Shown here in pieces: positions 10,062 to 18,506 of a stretch of DNA of 53,530 bases. The notes under the pieces were generated by a model. The model was not told the origin of the DNA and ran no database searches. It saw only the letters and a list, made by a program, of their open reading frames with translations. Numbering within the stretch: position 1 is the stretch's first letter; every line of letters starts with the position of its first letter. Both the position numbers and the translations under genes were made by a program. This DNA comes from an uncultured Christiangramia sp. (GTDB lineage: Bacteria > Bacteroidota > Bacteroidia > Flavobacteriales > Flavobacteriaceae): positions 1 to 53,530 of the forward strand of contig NZ_CAJWRQ010000007.1 of the NCBI RefSeq assembly GCF_913046405.1, given 5' to 3'.

Positions 10062-11853
10062 TCTCTTTATGATAAAATTGATAAACGATGGTCGCCCGGG
10101 AAGCCCCGATCACGTCTGCAAGTTCCTTTTCGCTTGCCTCCTTCACTCTTTTAAGAGATCTGAAATTCTTCAGGAGTTCAATGACTGTTTTTTCGCCAAT
10201 TCCAGCAATAGACTCAAGTTCGGTATTTAACGCGGTTTTACTTCTTTTATTCCGGTGAAAAGTAATTCCGAAGCGATGCGCCTCATTTCGTAACTGCTGA
10301 ATGATCTTTAAAGATTCAGATTTTTTGTCCAGATATAAAGGTATGGAATCGCCGGGATAGTAGATCTCTTCCAGTCGTTTCGCGATTCCTATGATGGCGA
10401 TCTTTCCGCGTAGACCTAAGGTATCCAGTGCCTTCACACCGCTGGAAAGCTGCCCTTTTCCACCATCCACAATAATTAATTGTGGAAGCGGCTCATCTTC
10501 ATTAAGCAGTCTTCTATAACGTCTAAAAACCACTTCTTCCATAGAAGCAAAATCGTCTGGTCCTTCTACGGTTTTGATATTGAATTTTCGATAATCCTTT
10601 TTGCTTGGTTTTCCATCCTTGAATACCACGCAGGCGGCAACCGGATTGGTTCCCTGTATATTAGAGTTATCGAAACATTCTATATGTCGAGGTTCCTCGC
10701 TAAGTCTAAGATCTTCTTTCATTTGCGCCATAATTCGGTTTACATGACGGTCTGGATCTATGATCTTCATTTGCTTAAATCTTTCCTGCCTGAAATATTT
10801 CGCATTTCGCTGGGACAACTCTACGATCTTCTTTTTATCGCCCAGTTTTGGAACCGTGATCTTCAGGTCTTCACCAACATCGACCTTAAAAGGCACATAG
10901 ATCTCTGTAGATTTCGAGCTGAAGCGCTGCCTGATCTCCACAATGGCCAGTTCCAGCAATTCCAGGTCGCTTTCATCCAGCTTCTTTTTCATCTCGATGG
11001 TATGGGAGCGTATGATCGCACCGTGAGATAACTGCAGAAAATTCACATAGCCATAACCCTCATCACTTACTACGGAAAAAACATCTACATTATTAATTCG
11101 TGGATTTACCACGGTAGACTTGGATTGATAGTTCTCCAGGACATCGATCTTGATCTTGATACGCTGAGCATCTTCAAATTCCATATTCTCAGCATGCTCT
11201 TTCATTTGATTTCGAAAACGCTGAAGGGAATCCTTGAAATTACCTTTTACGATCTGGCGAATCGCTTCAATATTTCGATTATATTCTTCTTCAGGCTGCA
11301 AAGCTTCACAGGGTCCTTCACAATTACCAAGATGATATTCCAGGCAGACCTTATATTTCTCATTCCGAATCTTTTCTTCGGAAAGATCATAATTACAGGT
11401 TCTTAACTTGTATAATCCTTTGATTAGATCGAGTAGTGTGTTTACTGTTTTAAAGCTTGTAAAAGGCCCATAATATTCGCTGCCATCACGAACCAGTTTT
11501 CTGGTAGGAAAAACTCGTGGAAACCGCTCATTTTTAATACAGATCCAGGGATAGGTTTTGTCATCCTTCAGCATCACATTAAACCTAGGCTGATGTTTCT
11601 TGATCAAATTATTTTCCAGAAGCAATGCATCGGTTTCTGAAGCAACCACGATATGTTTTATTTCATGGATCTTCTTGACCATGACTCCAATTCGATGGCT
11701 GTCATGTCGCTTGGTGAAATAAGAAGTCACCCTTTTCTTCAAATTCTTGGCTTTCCCTACGTATAGGATCTTTCCATTCTTATCGAAATATTGATAAACA
11801 CCCGGGCTATTGGGCAAGGTTTTTAATTGTACGTCCAGAGCTGGCTTTTCCAT
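10054..11853 (-). CDS. uvrC: excinuclease ABC subunit C
   Basis: Nuclease making both incisions in UvrABC nucleotide-excision repair. With the start chosen it has 599 residues: GIY-YIG domain at the N-terminus (GVYQYF 18-23, YVGKAKN 31-37), a Cys-rich patch (CNYDL..CLEYHLGNCEGPC), UVR helix pair around 200-235, the RNase H-like UvrC domain (FDNSNIQGTNPVA, VDGGKGQLSSG) and a helix-hairpin-helix tail (SIAGIGEKTVIELL). A start six codons upstream (11871) is open, but the ATG at 11853 has a GAGG just before it and fits homologues. Confidence 0.95.
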   Translation of the reverse strand: MEKPALDVQLKTLPNSPGVYQYFDKNGKILYVGKAKNLKKRVTSYFTKRHDSHRIGVMVKKIHEIKHIVVASETDALLLENNLIKKHQPRFNVMLKDDKTYPWICIKNERFPRVFPTRKLVRDGSEYYGPFTSFKTVNTLLDLIKGLYKLRTCNYDLSEEKIRNEKYKVCLEYHLGNCEGPCEALQPEEEYNRNIEAIRQIVKGNFKDSLQRFRNQMKEHAENMEFEDAQRIKIKIDVLENYQSKSTVVNPRINNVDVFSVVSDEGYGYVNFLQLSHGAIIRSHTIEMKKKLDESDLELLELAIVEIRQRFSSKSTEIYVPFKVDVGEDLKITVPKLGDKKKIVELSQRNAKYFRQERFKQMKIIDPDRHVNRIMAQMKEDLRLSEEPRHIECFDNSNIQGTNPVAACVVFKDGKPSKKDYRKFNIKTVEGPDDFASMEEVVFRRYRRLLNEDEPLPQLIIVDGGKGQLSSGVKALDTLGLRGKIAIIGIAKRLEEIYYPGDSIPLYLDKKSESLKIIQQLRNEAHRFGITFHRNKRSKTALNTELESIAGIGEKTVIELLKNFRSLKRVKEASEKELADVIGASRATIVYQFYHKENA

Positions 11854-12006
11854 TACCTCAAAAATAAACATTAAAATAAGCTCACTAAACCTTTTTTGGC
11901 TTCCGAAGTAAATTTTAAGAATATCGCTCTACGTATCAAAATATTGCATAATCTTTCGTTTACTTTGCACAGCTCCCAGACTTAGGGCATTTTAGTATAT
12001 TGCATT

Positions 12007-12426
12007 ATGGAGAAGATTGTGATCGGAAGATTTGACAAGGCAGATTTTCCTGCTTTACACCTCAACGACATCGCCATTAAAATGGATACAGGAGCTTACA
12101 GTTCCTCGATACATTGCGAGAATATCAAAGAAGTTGATGATGAACTGCATTGTACCTTTCTGGATGCTGAACATCCTTTATATAATGGCAGAGCTTTTAT
12201 TTTTAAAGATTACGACATTGTATTTGTAAGAAGTAGTAACGGGATCATCCAGAAACGATATCTGGTGCGTACCAATATTAAACTCTTCGGAAAAGTATTT
12301 AAAATATCCTTATCGCTTTCAGACAGACAGGAAATGCGATATCCGGTATTGATTGGAAGAAAGTTTTTAACCAAAAAATTTATAGTGGACACCGAGCTTG
12401 TCGATGTCTCGTTTAACCTGAAGTAA
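12007..12426 (+). CDS. rimB: RimB-like ATP-dependent zinc protease / retropepsin-fold protein
   Basis: A 139-residue protein of the family annotated 'ATP-dependent zinc protease' or RimK/LysX-associated (PF05618). The retropepsin-type triad Asp27-Thr28-Gly29 lies in [13 protein letters not shown]. In Pseudomonas, RimB is reported to trim glutamates added by RimK. It is the first gene of a plus-strand run and sits 1 bp before rimK, divergent from uvrC across a 153-bp gap. Confidence 0.85.
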   Translation: MEKIVIGRFDKADFPALHLNDIAIKMDTGAYSSSIHCENIKEVDDELHCTFLDAEHPLYNGRAFIFKDYDIVFVRSSNGIIQKRYLVRTNIKLFGKVFKISLSLSDRQEMRYPVLIGRKFLTKKFIVDTELVDVSFNLK

Positions 12427-12427
12427 C

Positions 12428-13300
12428 ATGAAGATTAGAATATTATCCAGAAATCCCCGACTCTATTCTACAAGCCGACTGGTAGAAGCCGCTAAAAAGC
12501 GCAACCACGAGGTAGAAGTGATCGATCCTACAAAGTGTGACCTGGTTATAGAAAAGAAGAAACCAAGTATCTACTACAAAAACCATTTTCTGGATGATAC
12601 TGATGCGGTAATTCCAAGAATTGGAGCTTCGGTAACTTTTTACGGTACTGCCGTAGTAAGACAATTTGAAATGATGGGAACATTTACCACGACTGAATCT
12701 CAGGCACTGGTAAGAAGCAGGGACAAATTAAGAAGCTTACAGATATTATCGAGAGCAAGACTTGGTTTACCTAAAACTGTGTTTACCAACTATTCGAAAG
12801 ATGTGACTGAAATTCTGGATCATGTTGGTGGTGCCCCGGTAATCATCAAATTACTGGAAGGTACTCAGGGATTAGGAGTCGTACTGGCAGAAACTCAAAA
12901 TGCTGCAGAATCTGTAATTGAAGCCTTTAACGGGCTACAGGCAAGAGTAATCGTACAGGAATTCATCAAAGAAGCTGGTGGAGCAGATATCCGGGCTTTT
13001 GTGGTAGATGGACAGGTTGTAGGTGCGATGAAAAGACAGGGGAAAGAAGGTGAGTTTAGATCGAATCTTCACCGTGGAGGATCAGCATCCATCATTCAAT
13101 TAACAGATGAAGAGGAAAACGCAGCCATCAAAGCAGCGAAAGCAATGGCTCTTGGTGTAGCAGGTGTGGATATGCTGCAAAGTAGTCGTGGTCCTCTTAT
13201 ACTTGAAGTGAACAGCTCTCCTGGTCTGGAAGGAATTGAAGCAGCTACCGGAAAGGATATTGCCAAAACGATCATTAGATATATTGAACGAAACGTCTAA
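12428..13300 (+). CDS. rimK: RimK family alpha-L-glutamate ligase (ATP-grasp)
   Basis: ATP-grasp ligase; the family adds glutamate to the C-terminus of ribosomal protein S6 or makes poly-glutamate. 290 residues. N-terminal RimK pre-ATP-grasp domain (1-95, [15 protein letters not shown]), ATP-grasp with [11 protein letters not shown] (141-151), [15 protein letters not shown] (178-192) and magnesium site [13 protein letters not shown] (259-271). The one-base gap to rimB and three-base gap to the next gene point to tight coupling. The real substrate here is not shown by the sequence. Confidence 0.93.
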   Translation: MKIRILSRNPRLYSTSRLVEAAKKRNHEVEVIDPTKCDLVIEKKKPSIYYKNHFLDDTDAVIPRIGASVTFYGTAVVRQFEMMGTFTTTESQALVRSRDKLRSLQILSRARLGLPKTVFTNYSKDVTEILDHVGGAPVIIKLLEGTQGLGVVLAETQNAAESVIEAFNGLQARVIVQEFIKEAGGADIRAFVVDGQVVGAMKRQGKEGEFRSNLHRGGSASIIQLTDEEENAAIKAAKAMALGVAGVDMLQSSRGPLILEVNSSPGLEGIEAATGKDIAKTIIRYIERNV

Positions 13301-13303
13301 CAT

Positions 13304-14299
13304 ATGCCGCGAATAGACAAGAACAATGTTCTTGAGATCCTGGGAGAAAAAGTACTGCCGGGTAAAAGAGCGACCATAAATTTTAATATGGCCAAGCTAT
13401 ACACTACCACTTCTGTGGAGGTGCCGGTCATTATTGAACGTTCCAAAAAACCGGGTCCAGTTGTGCTTCTAACTGCTGGAATTCATGGTGACGAGATCAA
13501 TGGAGTTGAGATCGTAAGACAGATCATTTCAAAAGGTATTAACAAACCTAAAGTGGGTACCGTCATTTGCATCCCGATCGTCAACATCTTCGGATTTTTG
13601 AATATGGCTCGTGAATTTCCTGATGGACGTGATCTTAATCGAGTATTCCCCGGAACAAAAAATGGGTCGCTGGCGAGTAGATTTGCCTATCAATTCGTAA
13701 AAAAAATACTACCAATAGCTGATTTTTGCCTGGACTTCCATACCGGAGGTGCTGCCAGGTTCAATGCACCACAAATACGGGTTAAAAAAGGCGACGAACA
13801 AAGTATTAAATATGCCAAGATCTTCAACGCTCCTTTTACCATACATTCCAAAACGATCACAAAATCCTACCGGGAAACCTGTTCAAAATTAGGAATTCCC
13901 GTTTTGCTGTTCGAAGGTGGAAAATCCCTGGACTCCAATAAAGATGTAGCAAAAGTGGGTGTAGACGGCGCTATGCGTATTCTTAGTCATCTGGAAATGC
14001 TGAATGATAAATTTGAATATCCAGAGGTAAAAAGAGATACTGTTCTTATCGAGAATAGTTCCTGGTTACGGGCAAAATATAGTGGTCTTCTACATGTCAA
14101 GATCCCGTGTGGCAAACATGTTGAAAAAGGTGAGTATATCGCTACTATTACAGATCCCTACGGTAAGTTTAGCCATAAGATCAAAAGCAATAGTGAAGGT
14201 TACGTGATTAATATTAATGAATCCCCGATCGTTTATCAGGGTGATGCCATCTTTCACATATCCATGCAATCAAAAGTGCTTTTTGATGAAGAAGTCTGA
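13304..14299 (+). CDS. succinylglutamate desuccinylase/aspartoacylase family protein
   Basis: Zinc-dependent M14-fold amidohydrolase, 331 residues. Metal and catalytic positions: His61 and Glu64 (AGIHGDEING), His146 (LDFHTGG) and likely catalytic Glu204 (LLFEGGKS). DLNRVFPG (110-117) is the substrate-binding motif of the family. The C-terminal 70 residues form the beta-rich biotinyl-like extension. Members act on N-acyl amino acids or related amides; placement after rimB-rimK suggests it acts on the same glutamylated product, which is inference. Confidence 0.88.
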   Translation: MPRIDKNNVLEILGEKVLPGKRATINFNMAKLYTTTSVEVPVIIERSKKPGPVVLLTAGIHGDEINGVEIVRQIISKGINKPKVGTVICIPIVNIFGFLNMAREFPDGRDLNRVFPGTKNGSLASRFAYQFVKKILPIADFCLDFHTGGAARFNAPQIRVKKGDEQSIKYAKIFNAPFTIHSKTITKSYRETCSKLGIPVLLFEGGKSLDSNKDVAKVGVDGAMRILSHLEMLNDKFEYPEVKRDTVLIENSSWLRAKYSGLLHVKIPCGKHVEKGEYIATITDPYGKFSHKIKSNSEGYVININESPIVYQGDAIFHISMQSKVLFDEEV

Positions 14300-14858
14300 A
14301 ATCAGGAAGAAATTTAAGCTTTTACGCAGTCAGCTTGCTCAGGAAGATATCGAGAGCATGAGCATTGATATTGCGAATAGATGTCTTGAACTGAGCATCT
14401 GGGATGTACGATATTTTCATATTTTCCTGAGTATTGCTGAACAAAAGGAAGTAAATACAGAGTATTTGCTACATGTACTGCAGGGCAAAGACAAAGAGAT
14501 CATTGTTCCCAAGTCTGATTTCGAAACTGGTGAGATGATCAATTACTTACTTACCGATCAAACCAGGATTGTTAAGAATCCATGGAATATTCCAGAACCG
14601 GTAGATGGAATCCAGATTGCTGCACAACAACTGGACGCTGTATTTATTCCTCTTCTGGCACTGGACAAAAGCGGACACAGAGTTGGCTACGGAAAAGGTT
14701 TTTACGATCGGTTTTTAAGTCGCTGCAAAAAAGACATCATTAAAATTGGAGTTTCATTCTATGGACCCGTAGAAGAGATCAGTGATGTGTACACCAGTGA
14801 CATCCCACTGGACTATTGCGTTACCCCAAACAGGATCTACGATTTCAGGAAAAAATAA
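14286..14858 (+). CDS. 5-formyltetrahydrofolate cyclo-ligase
   Basis: ATP-dependent conversion of 5-formyl-THF to 5,10-methenyl-THF (EC 6.3.3.2). The 190-residue form starting at 14286 (MKKSEIRKKF) is chosen; an in-frame ATG at 14217 lies deep in the upstream gene and adds a non-homologous 23-residue leader. The family signature GYGKGFYDRF is at 134-143 and the N-terminal KxxxRKKF basic helix is normal. It overlaps the previous gene by 14 bp, so it is part of the rim transcript. Confidence 0.93.
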   Translation: MKKSEIRKKFKLLRSQLAQEDIESMSIDIANRCLELSIWDVRYFHIFLSIAEQKEVNTEYLLHVLQGKDKEIIVPKSDFETGEMINYLLTDQTRIVKNPWNIPEPVDGIQIAAQQLDAVFIPLLALDKSGHRVGYGKGFYDRFLSRCKKDIIKIGVSFYGPVEEISDVYTSDIPLDYCVTPNRIYDFRKK

Positions 14859-14911
14859 TTTTTGCTACAACTAGCTTAAAAATGTACATTTAACATTGCC
14901 AAAAGACCCTA

Positions 14912-16366
14912 ATGCTTAGCGACCTTCAGTTAAACAGCATACTTCAGGATTTCGATATCGCCTATTGGAAGATCAATCTCTTTTCCAAGGAGATTAGCTG
15001 GTCAGACCATTTCGGAAATCTTGTGGGTGATCCTAAGATCGAAGAAGATCGTTTTGAATTTTTTATCAATCATATTCTACATCCCGATTATCGTTACGAT
15101 TTCAGAATCCATTTTGAAAAACTTATCGCTGATCATGAAACCTTCAAATTTGAGATCAAGCTGAAACTTGGGAATGGAAAGTATCGCTGGTTTGAATGCA
15201 AGAATCTAAAAAGCAAGGATAATTCCTTCAGGGAAACAGCGGTACTCCTTTTTGTAAATATCCACCAGACCAAGCGGGACCAGTACACGATCGAAGAAAA
15301 CTTCTTCTACTATCGCGAGACTGCAGAAATGACTTCTACCGGAGGCTGGTATGTAGACACGATCAATAAGAATATTTACTGGGATGATGTAACTAAGAAA
15401 ATTCTCGATTGCCCCCGGGATTTTCAACCTGCATATGAAAAGCGGGAAAGCTTCTATGCTGAAGAACATCATAACAGAATGAAATCTGCCTTTGATAAAT
15501 GTGAGAACTTCGGGATTCCTTTTAAACTGGAATTGAAAATGATCTCCTTTCAGAATAGAGAATATTGGGTGCGATTAACAGGAAAACCAGTATATGATGA
15601 CGATCAGCAGGTGATTGGAATAAGAGGAGTTTTACAGAACATCGATGAAAACAAAAACAATGAACTGAATCTTCAGAACTCGTTGGATATCATTGCTTCG
15701 CAAAATTCCCGACTCTTCAACTTTGCCCACATCGTTTCCCATCATTTAAGATCTCATAGTAGCAATTTGAGTCTTATCGTGGAATTGCTACGAGAGGCTA
15801 AAACCGATAGAGATAAACTGGATCTACTGGCCAATGTTGATGATGTTGCTGGCAACCTGGATTCTGCGATTTCAAGACTTAATAATATTGTTAGTGTTCA
15901 AAGTTCGCTAAAGAAAGAGAGGGTTAAAATCAAATTTGAAGAGGCTCTGGAGATCGTTCTGGCATCGATATCATCACTCATTAATCGGGAAAATGCAAAA
16001 ATCGTCGCTGAGTTTCAGGATTTGAAAGAAATTAGCTATATACCTGAGTATCTTGAAAGTATTTTATTAAATTTAATCACGAATGCGATTAGATATAAAC
16101 AACCTGGTCGTAAACCGGTCATCTTTATCCAGACATATATTGAGAACGAAAAAGAATTTCTCGAGATAAGTGACAATGGAATGGGGATCGATCTTGACGA
16201 ATATGGTGATAAAATGTTTGGAATGTACCGAACCTTTCATCATACCAGTCAGGAAGCAAAAGGTATTGGTTTATTCATTACCAAAAACCAGGTGGAAGCT
16301 CTAGGGGGAGCCATATCTGTTAGTAGTACTCTAGACATAGGGACTACGTTTAAAATAAAATTCTAG
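14912..16366 (+). CDS. PAS domain sensor histidine kinase
   Basis: A 484-residue soluble kinase: no transmembrane segment or signal peptide. Two PAS-like regions (about 12-120 and 135-247, each with PAC-type ends), then a dimerisation helix with phosphoacceptor His277 (HIVSHHLRSHSSNL) and a HATPase domain: N-box Asn391 (LITNAIRY), G1 DNGMG (421-425), G2 GIGL (451-454). The signal is unknown. It is followed 9 bp later by a lone receiver protein, the probable partner. Confidence 0.92.
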   Translation: MLSDLQLNSILQDFDIAYWKINLFSKEISWSDHFGNLVGDPKIEEDRFEFFINHILHPDYRYDFRIHFEKLIADHETFKFEIKLKLGNGKYRWFECKNLKSKDNSFRETAVLLFVNIHQTKRDQYTIEENFFYYRETAEMTSTGGWYVDTINKNIYWDDVTKKILDCPRDFQPAYEKRESFYAEEHHNRMKSAFDKCENFGIPFKLELKMISFQNREYWVRLTGKPVYDDDQQVIGIRGVLQNIDENKNNELNLQNSLDIIASQNSRLFNFAHIVSHHLRSHSSNLSLIVELLREAKTDRDKLDLLANVDDVAGNLDSAISRLNNIVSVQSSLKKERVKIKFEEALEIVLASISSLINRENAKIVAEFQDLKEISYIPEYLESILLNLITNAIRYKQPGRKPVIFIQTYIENEKEFLEISDNGMGIDLDEYGDKMFGMYRTFHHTSQEAKGIGLFITKNQVEALGGAISVSSTLDIGTTFKIKF

Positions 16367-16375
16367 ATCTATACA

Positions 16376-16792
16376 ATGGGGCAGAAAGTAGAACTAGCGT
16401 GTATCATCGATGATGATAAGATATACGTGAACTTGGTTAAAAAGATCATAGAGATCAAAAAATTATCAGAGAATCTTCTTATCTACAAAAATGGTAAGGA
16501 AGCACTGGATTATTTTAAAAATTCCATGTCTTCTGTGACCCATGAGAATTTGCTTCCAGATATTATATTCCTGGATCTTAACATGCCTGTAATGGATGGC
16601 TGGGAATTTTTAAATGAATTCCTGAAGATCAAAAACAACCTGAATAAAAAGATCACTCTTTACGTGGTTAGCTCTTCAATAGACCCTCGGGATCTGGAGA
16701 GAGTGAAATCATTTAATATGGTTACAGATTATCTAATTAAACCTATTGAACTTAAAAAGTTCGAAAAGATCTTCGATAAAACTGCTGCCTGA
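16376..16792 (+). CDS. single-domain response regulator
   Basis: A receiver domain with no output domain, 138 residues. Acidic pocket Asp12-Asp14, phosphoacceptor Asp67 (IIFLDLNMPVMDGWEF), conserved Ser100 and Lys122 (YLIKPI). It likely takes the phosphate from the kinase just upstream and acts through protein contacts rather than DNA binding. It ends 2 bp from the end of convergent lspA. Confidence 0.94.
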   Translation: MGQKVELACIIDDDKIYVNLVKKIIEIKKLSENLLIYKNGKEALDYFKNSMSSVTHENLLPDIIFLDLNMPVMDGWEFLNEFLKIKNNLNKKITLYVVSSSIDPRDLERVKSFNMVTDYLIKPIELKKFEKIFDKTAA

Positions 16793-16794
16793 TA

Positions 16795-17400
16795 TTATTC
16801 TTCTTCCTTCGGAAATGCTTTTTTATTAAATATCAAAAGTAAAGCTACACCAACGCTAATTGCAGAATCTGCTATATTGAATACGGGTTCAAAGAATGTG
16901 AAGTACTCTCCACCCCAGAATGGGATCCAACCTGGCAAATAACCTTTCCACAGAGGGAAATAAAGCATGTCTACCACCTTCCCGTAGAATATCGAACTAT
17001 AGCCACCGGCTTCAGGTAAAAAACTTGCTACATGACCGTAGCTATCGTCAAAGATGATTCCGTAGAAAACAGAATCAATGATATTTCCAAAGGCGCCGGC
17101 AAAGATAAGCGCGATAGAAACGATCAATACTCTAGATCCATTCTTTCTAACTGCATCCCATAACCAGTATCCAATTCCAACTATAGCAGCCAGTCTGAAA
17201 AGCGTTAGGGCAAGCTTGCCATATTCTCCGGGAATCTTGGTTCCCCAGGCCATTCCTTCGTTCTCTACGAAAAGAATACTAAACCAGTCGAAAACCTCAA
17301 TCTCTTCACCCAGTGCAAAATGTGTTTTGATATAAATTTTGGAGATCTGATCTATTAATAAGATCAGGAAAATGATGATTCCAGCTTTTTTAAGCGACAT
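16795..17400 (-). CDS. lspA: lipoprotein signal peptidase (signal peptidase II)
   Basis: Inner-membrane aspartyl protease that removes signal peptides from prolipoproteins. 201 residues with four hydrophobic segments. Catalytic aspartates are Asp109 (GNIIDSVFYG) and Asp178 (FNIADSAISVG). It is about 40 residues longer than E. coli LspA because of a loop near 115-165, which is usual in Bacteroidota. The window encodes several lipoproteins that would need it. Confidence 0.95.
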   Translation of the reverse strand: MSLKKAGIIIFLILLIDQISKIYIKTHFALGEEIEVFDWFSILFVENEGMAWGTKIPGEYGKLALTLFRLAAIVGIGYWLWDAVRKNGSRVLIVSIALIFAGAFGNIIDSVFYGIIFDDSYGHVASFLPEAGGYSSIFYGKVVDMLYFPLWKGYLPGWIPFWGGEYFTFFEPVFNIADSAISVGVALLLIFNKKAFPKEEE

Positions 17401-17438
17401 GGTTGATTTTTAATTGAAACGCACCAAAAATACTAATA

Positions 17439-18062
17439 TTATTTAGTTTTTAGCACCAATATATTGCCGTCTATGGACTTAAGTTTTATAGGATTTCTAC
17501 CACTGAAATGTTCCGGGATCTCCACCTTGCCATTCCTGCTTACCGCCTCTACAAGACCAGAGGCTGTTTCAACCCGAATATTACCTTCGTAAGTATTAAT
17601 TGTAGCATTTCCAGCAAATTCTCTCAGGTTGCAATAGCCATCTTTTAGATTCGCTGTTAGCTGGCTGAAGGAACCAAATGCAATTAAGGAAGCAATATTG
17701 GAGTCTACAGAAATTTCAAGATCCTTTGGAATCTCCAGTTCCAGCTCTAAAGAAAAGACCTTATGTGCACTCAATTTATCAAAGCCTCCGGTAAGTTCCT
17801 GGGGATAGCTTGTTTCTATGCTCAAATTGCCATCATCGACTTTTGTTTGAACACGAATCTGATTAAAGTATTCACCTTCAGAGTGAGTAATGAGCCTGAT
17901 CCTGTCTGTATTGGTAGCGGTAATAGTAATTTTGAAAACCTCGTTGGTAAGTATATCGATGGATTCAATCCCGGCAGCATTGAAGATCTCACGGGTGTCC
18001 CGCTGGACATGCAAAGACATGTTCGTACAGAAAAGAATCAGCAGACAAAATTTCTTCAACAT
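17439..18062 (-). CDS. exported hypothetical protein, DUF4097-like beta-rich
   Basis: A 207-residue protein with an N-terminal signal peptide (MLKKFCLLILFCTNMSLHV) and a body of short repeating beta strands (about 90-200) like the adhesin-type DUF4097/DUF2807 folds; the assignment is by pattern only. GAAGGAAG just before the ATG is a good ribosome-binding site. It starts 19 bp from the terminator that ends the ileS-dksA unit, so it needs its own promoter or read-through. 38 bp before lspA. Confidence 0.7.
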   Translation of the reverse strand: MLKKFCLLILFCTNMSLHVQRDTREIFNAAGIESIDILTNEVFKITITATNTDRIRLITHSEGEYFNQIRVQTKVDDGNLSIETSYPQELTGGFDKLSAHKVFSLELELEIPKDLEISVDSNIASLIAFGSFSQLTANLKDGYCNLREFAGNATINTYEGNIRVETASGLVEAVSRNGKVEIPEHFSGRNPIKLKSIDGNILVLKTK

Positions 18063-18080
18063 CTTCCTTCAGTAAAAATA

Positions 18081-18108
18081 AAACGTCCGGAAATTGTTCC
18101 GGACGTTT
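18081..18108 (-). terminator. terminator after the dksA-like gene
   Basis: A 12-bp perfect stem (18081-18092 with 18097-18108) with a 4-base loop, followed on the minus strand by TATTTTTA. It separates ileS-dksA from the exported protein gene. Confidence 0.85.
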
Positions 18109-18119
18109 GTTTGTATTGC

Positions 18120-18503
18120 TTAGCGCTGCATATTTTTTGCTTCAATGCTTAAAGTTGCATGTGGCACCAATAACAGTCTTTCTTTGGCAATAAGCTTCCC
18201 GGTAACTCTGCAAATACCGTACGTCTTGTTTTCGATCCTGTTCAGGGCGTTCTTAAGATCCCGAATGAACTTCTCCTGCCTGATGGCTAGTTGAGAGTTA
18301 GCCTCCTTGCTCATAGTTTCACTTCCTTCCTCAAAAGCTTTGAATGTTGGGGAGGTATCATCTGTACCATTATTTCCATCATTCTTATAAGCAGACTGGT
18401 AGTTGGACAACTGCTCCTGTGCTTTTTCGATCTTGGATTTGATCAAAGCCTTGAACTCGGCTAGATCTGCATCGCTGTAGCGTTCTTTTACGTCTGTAGA
18501 CAT
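18120..18503 (-). CDS. TraR/DksA family transcriptional regulator lacking the zinc finger
   Basis: RNA polymerase secondary-channel regulator of the DksA family, 127 residues. N-terminal coiled coil (about 10-90) and a C-terminal globular part with YGICRVTGKLI and RLLLVPHATLSIEAK. Only one of the four zinc-finger cysteines remains (Cys98), as in other flavobacterial homologues I recall. DksA proteins modulate rRNA and stress promoters with ppGpp; whether this form responds likewise is not shown. It lies 3 bp after ileS. Confidence 0.9.
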   Translation of the reverse strand: MSTDVKERYSDADLAEFKALIKSKIEKAQEQLSNYQSAYKNDGNNGTDDTSPTFKAFEEGSETMSKEANSQLAIRQEKFIRDLKNALNRIENKTYGICRVTGKLIAKERLLLVPHATLSIEAKNMQR

Positions 18504-18506
18504 GGC

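Noticed and set aside
10480-11031. 183-codon plus-strand open frame
   Set aside because: Lies antisense inside uvrC, whose product is fully recognisable; no homology or ribosome-binding site.
11940-11970. Promoter TTG...TACTTTG before rimB
   Set aside because: The -7 box lacks one base of spacing and the TTG is only 14 bp away, so it is too weak to list.
17763-18152. 129-codon plus-strand open frame
   Set aside because: Antisense to the exported protein and crosses the terminator hairpin.
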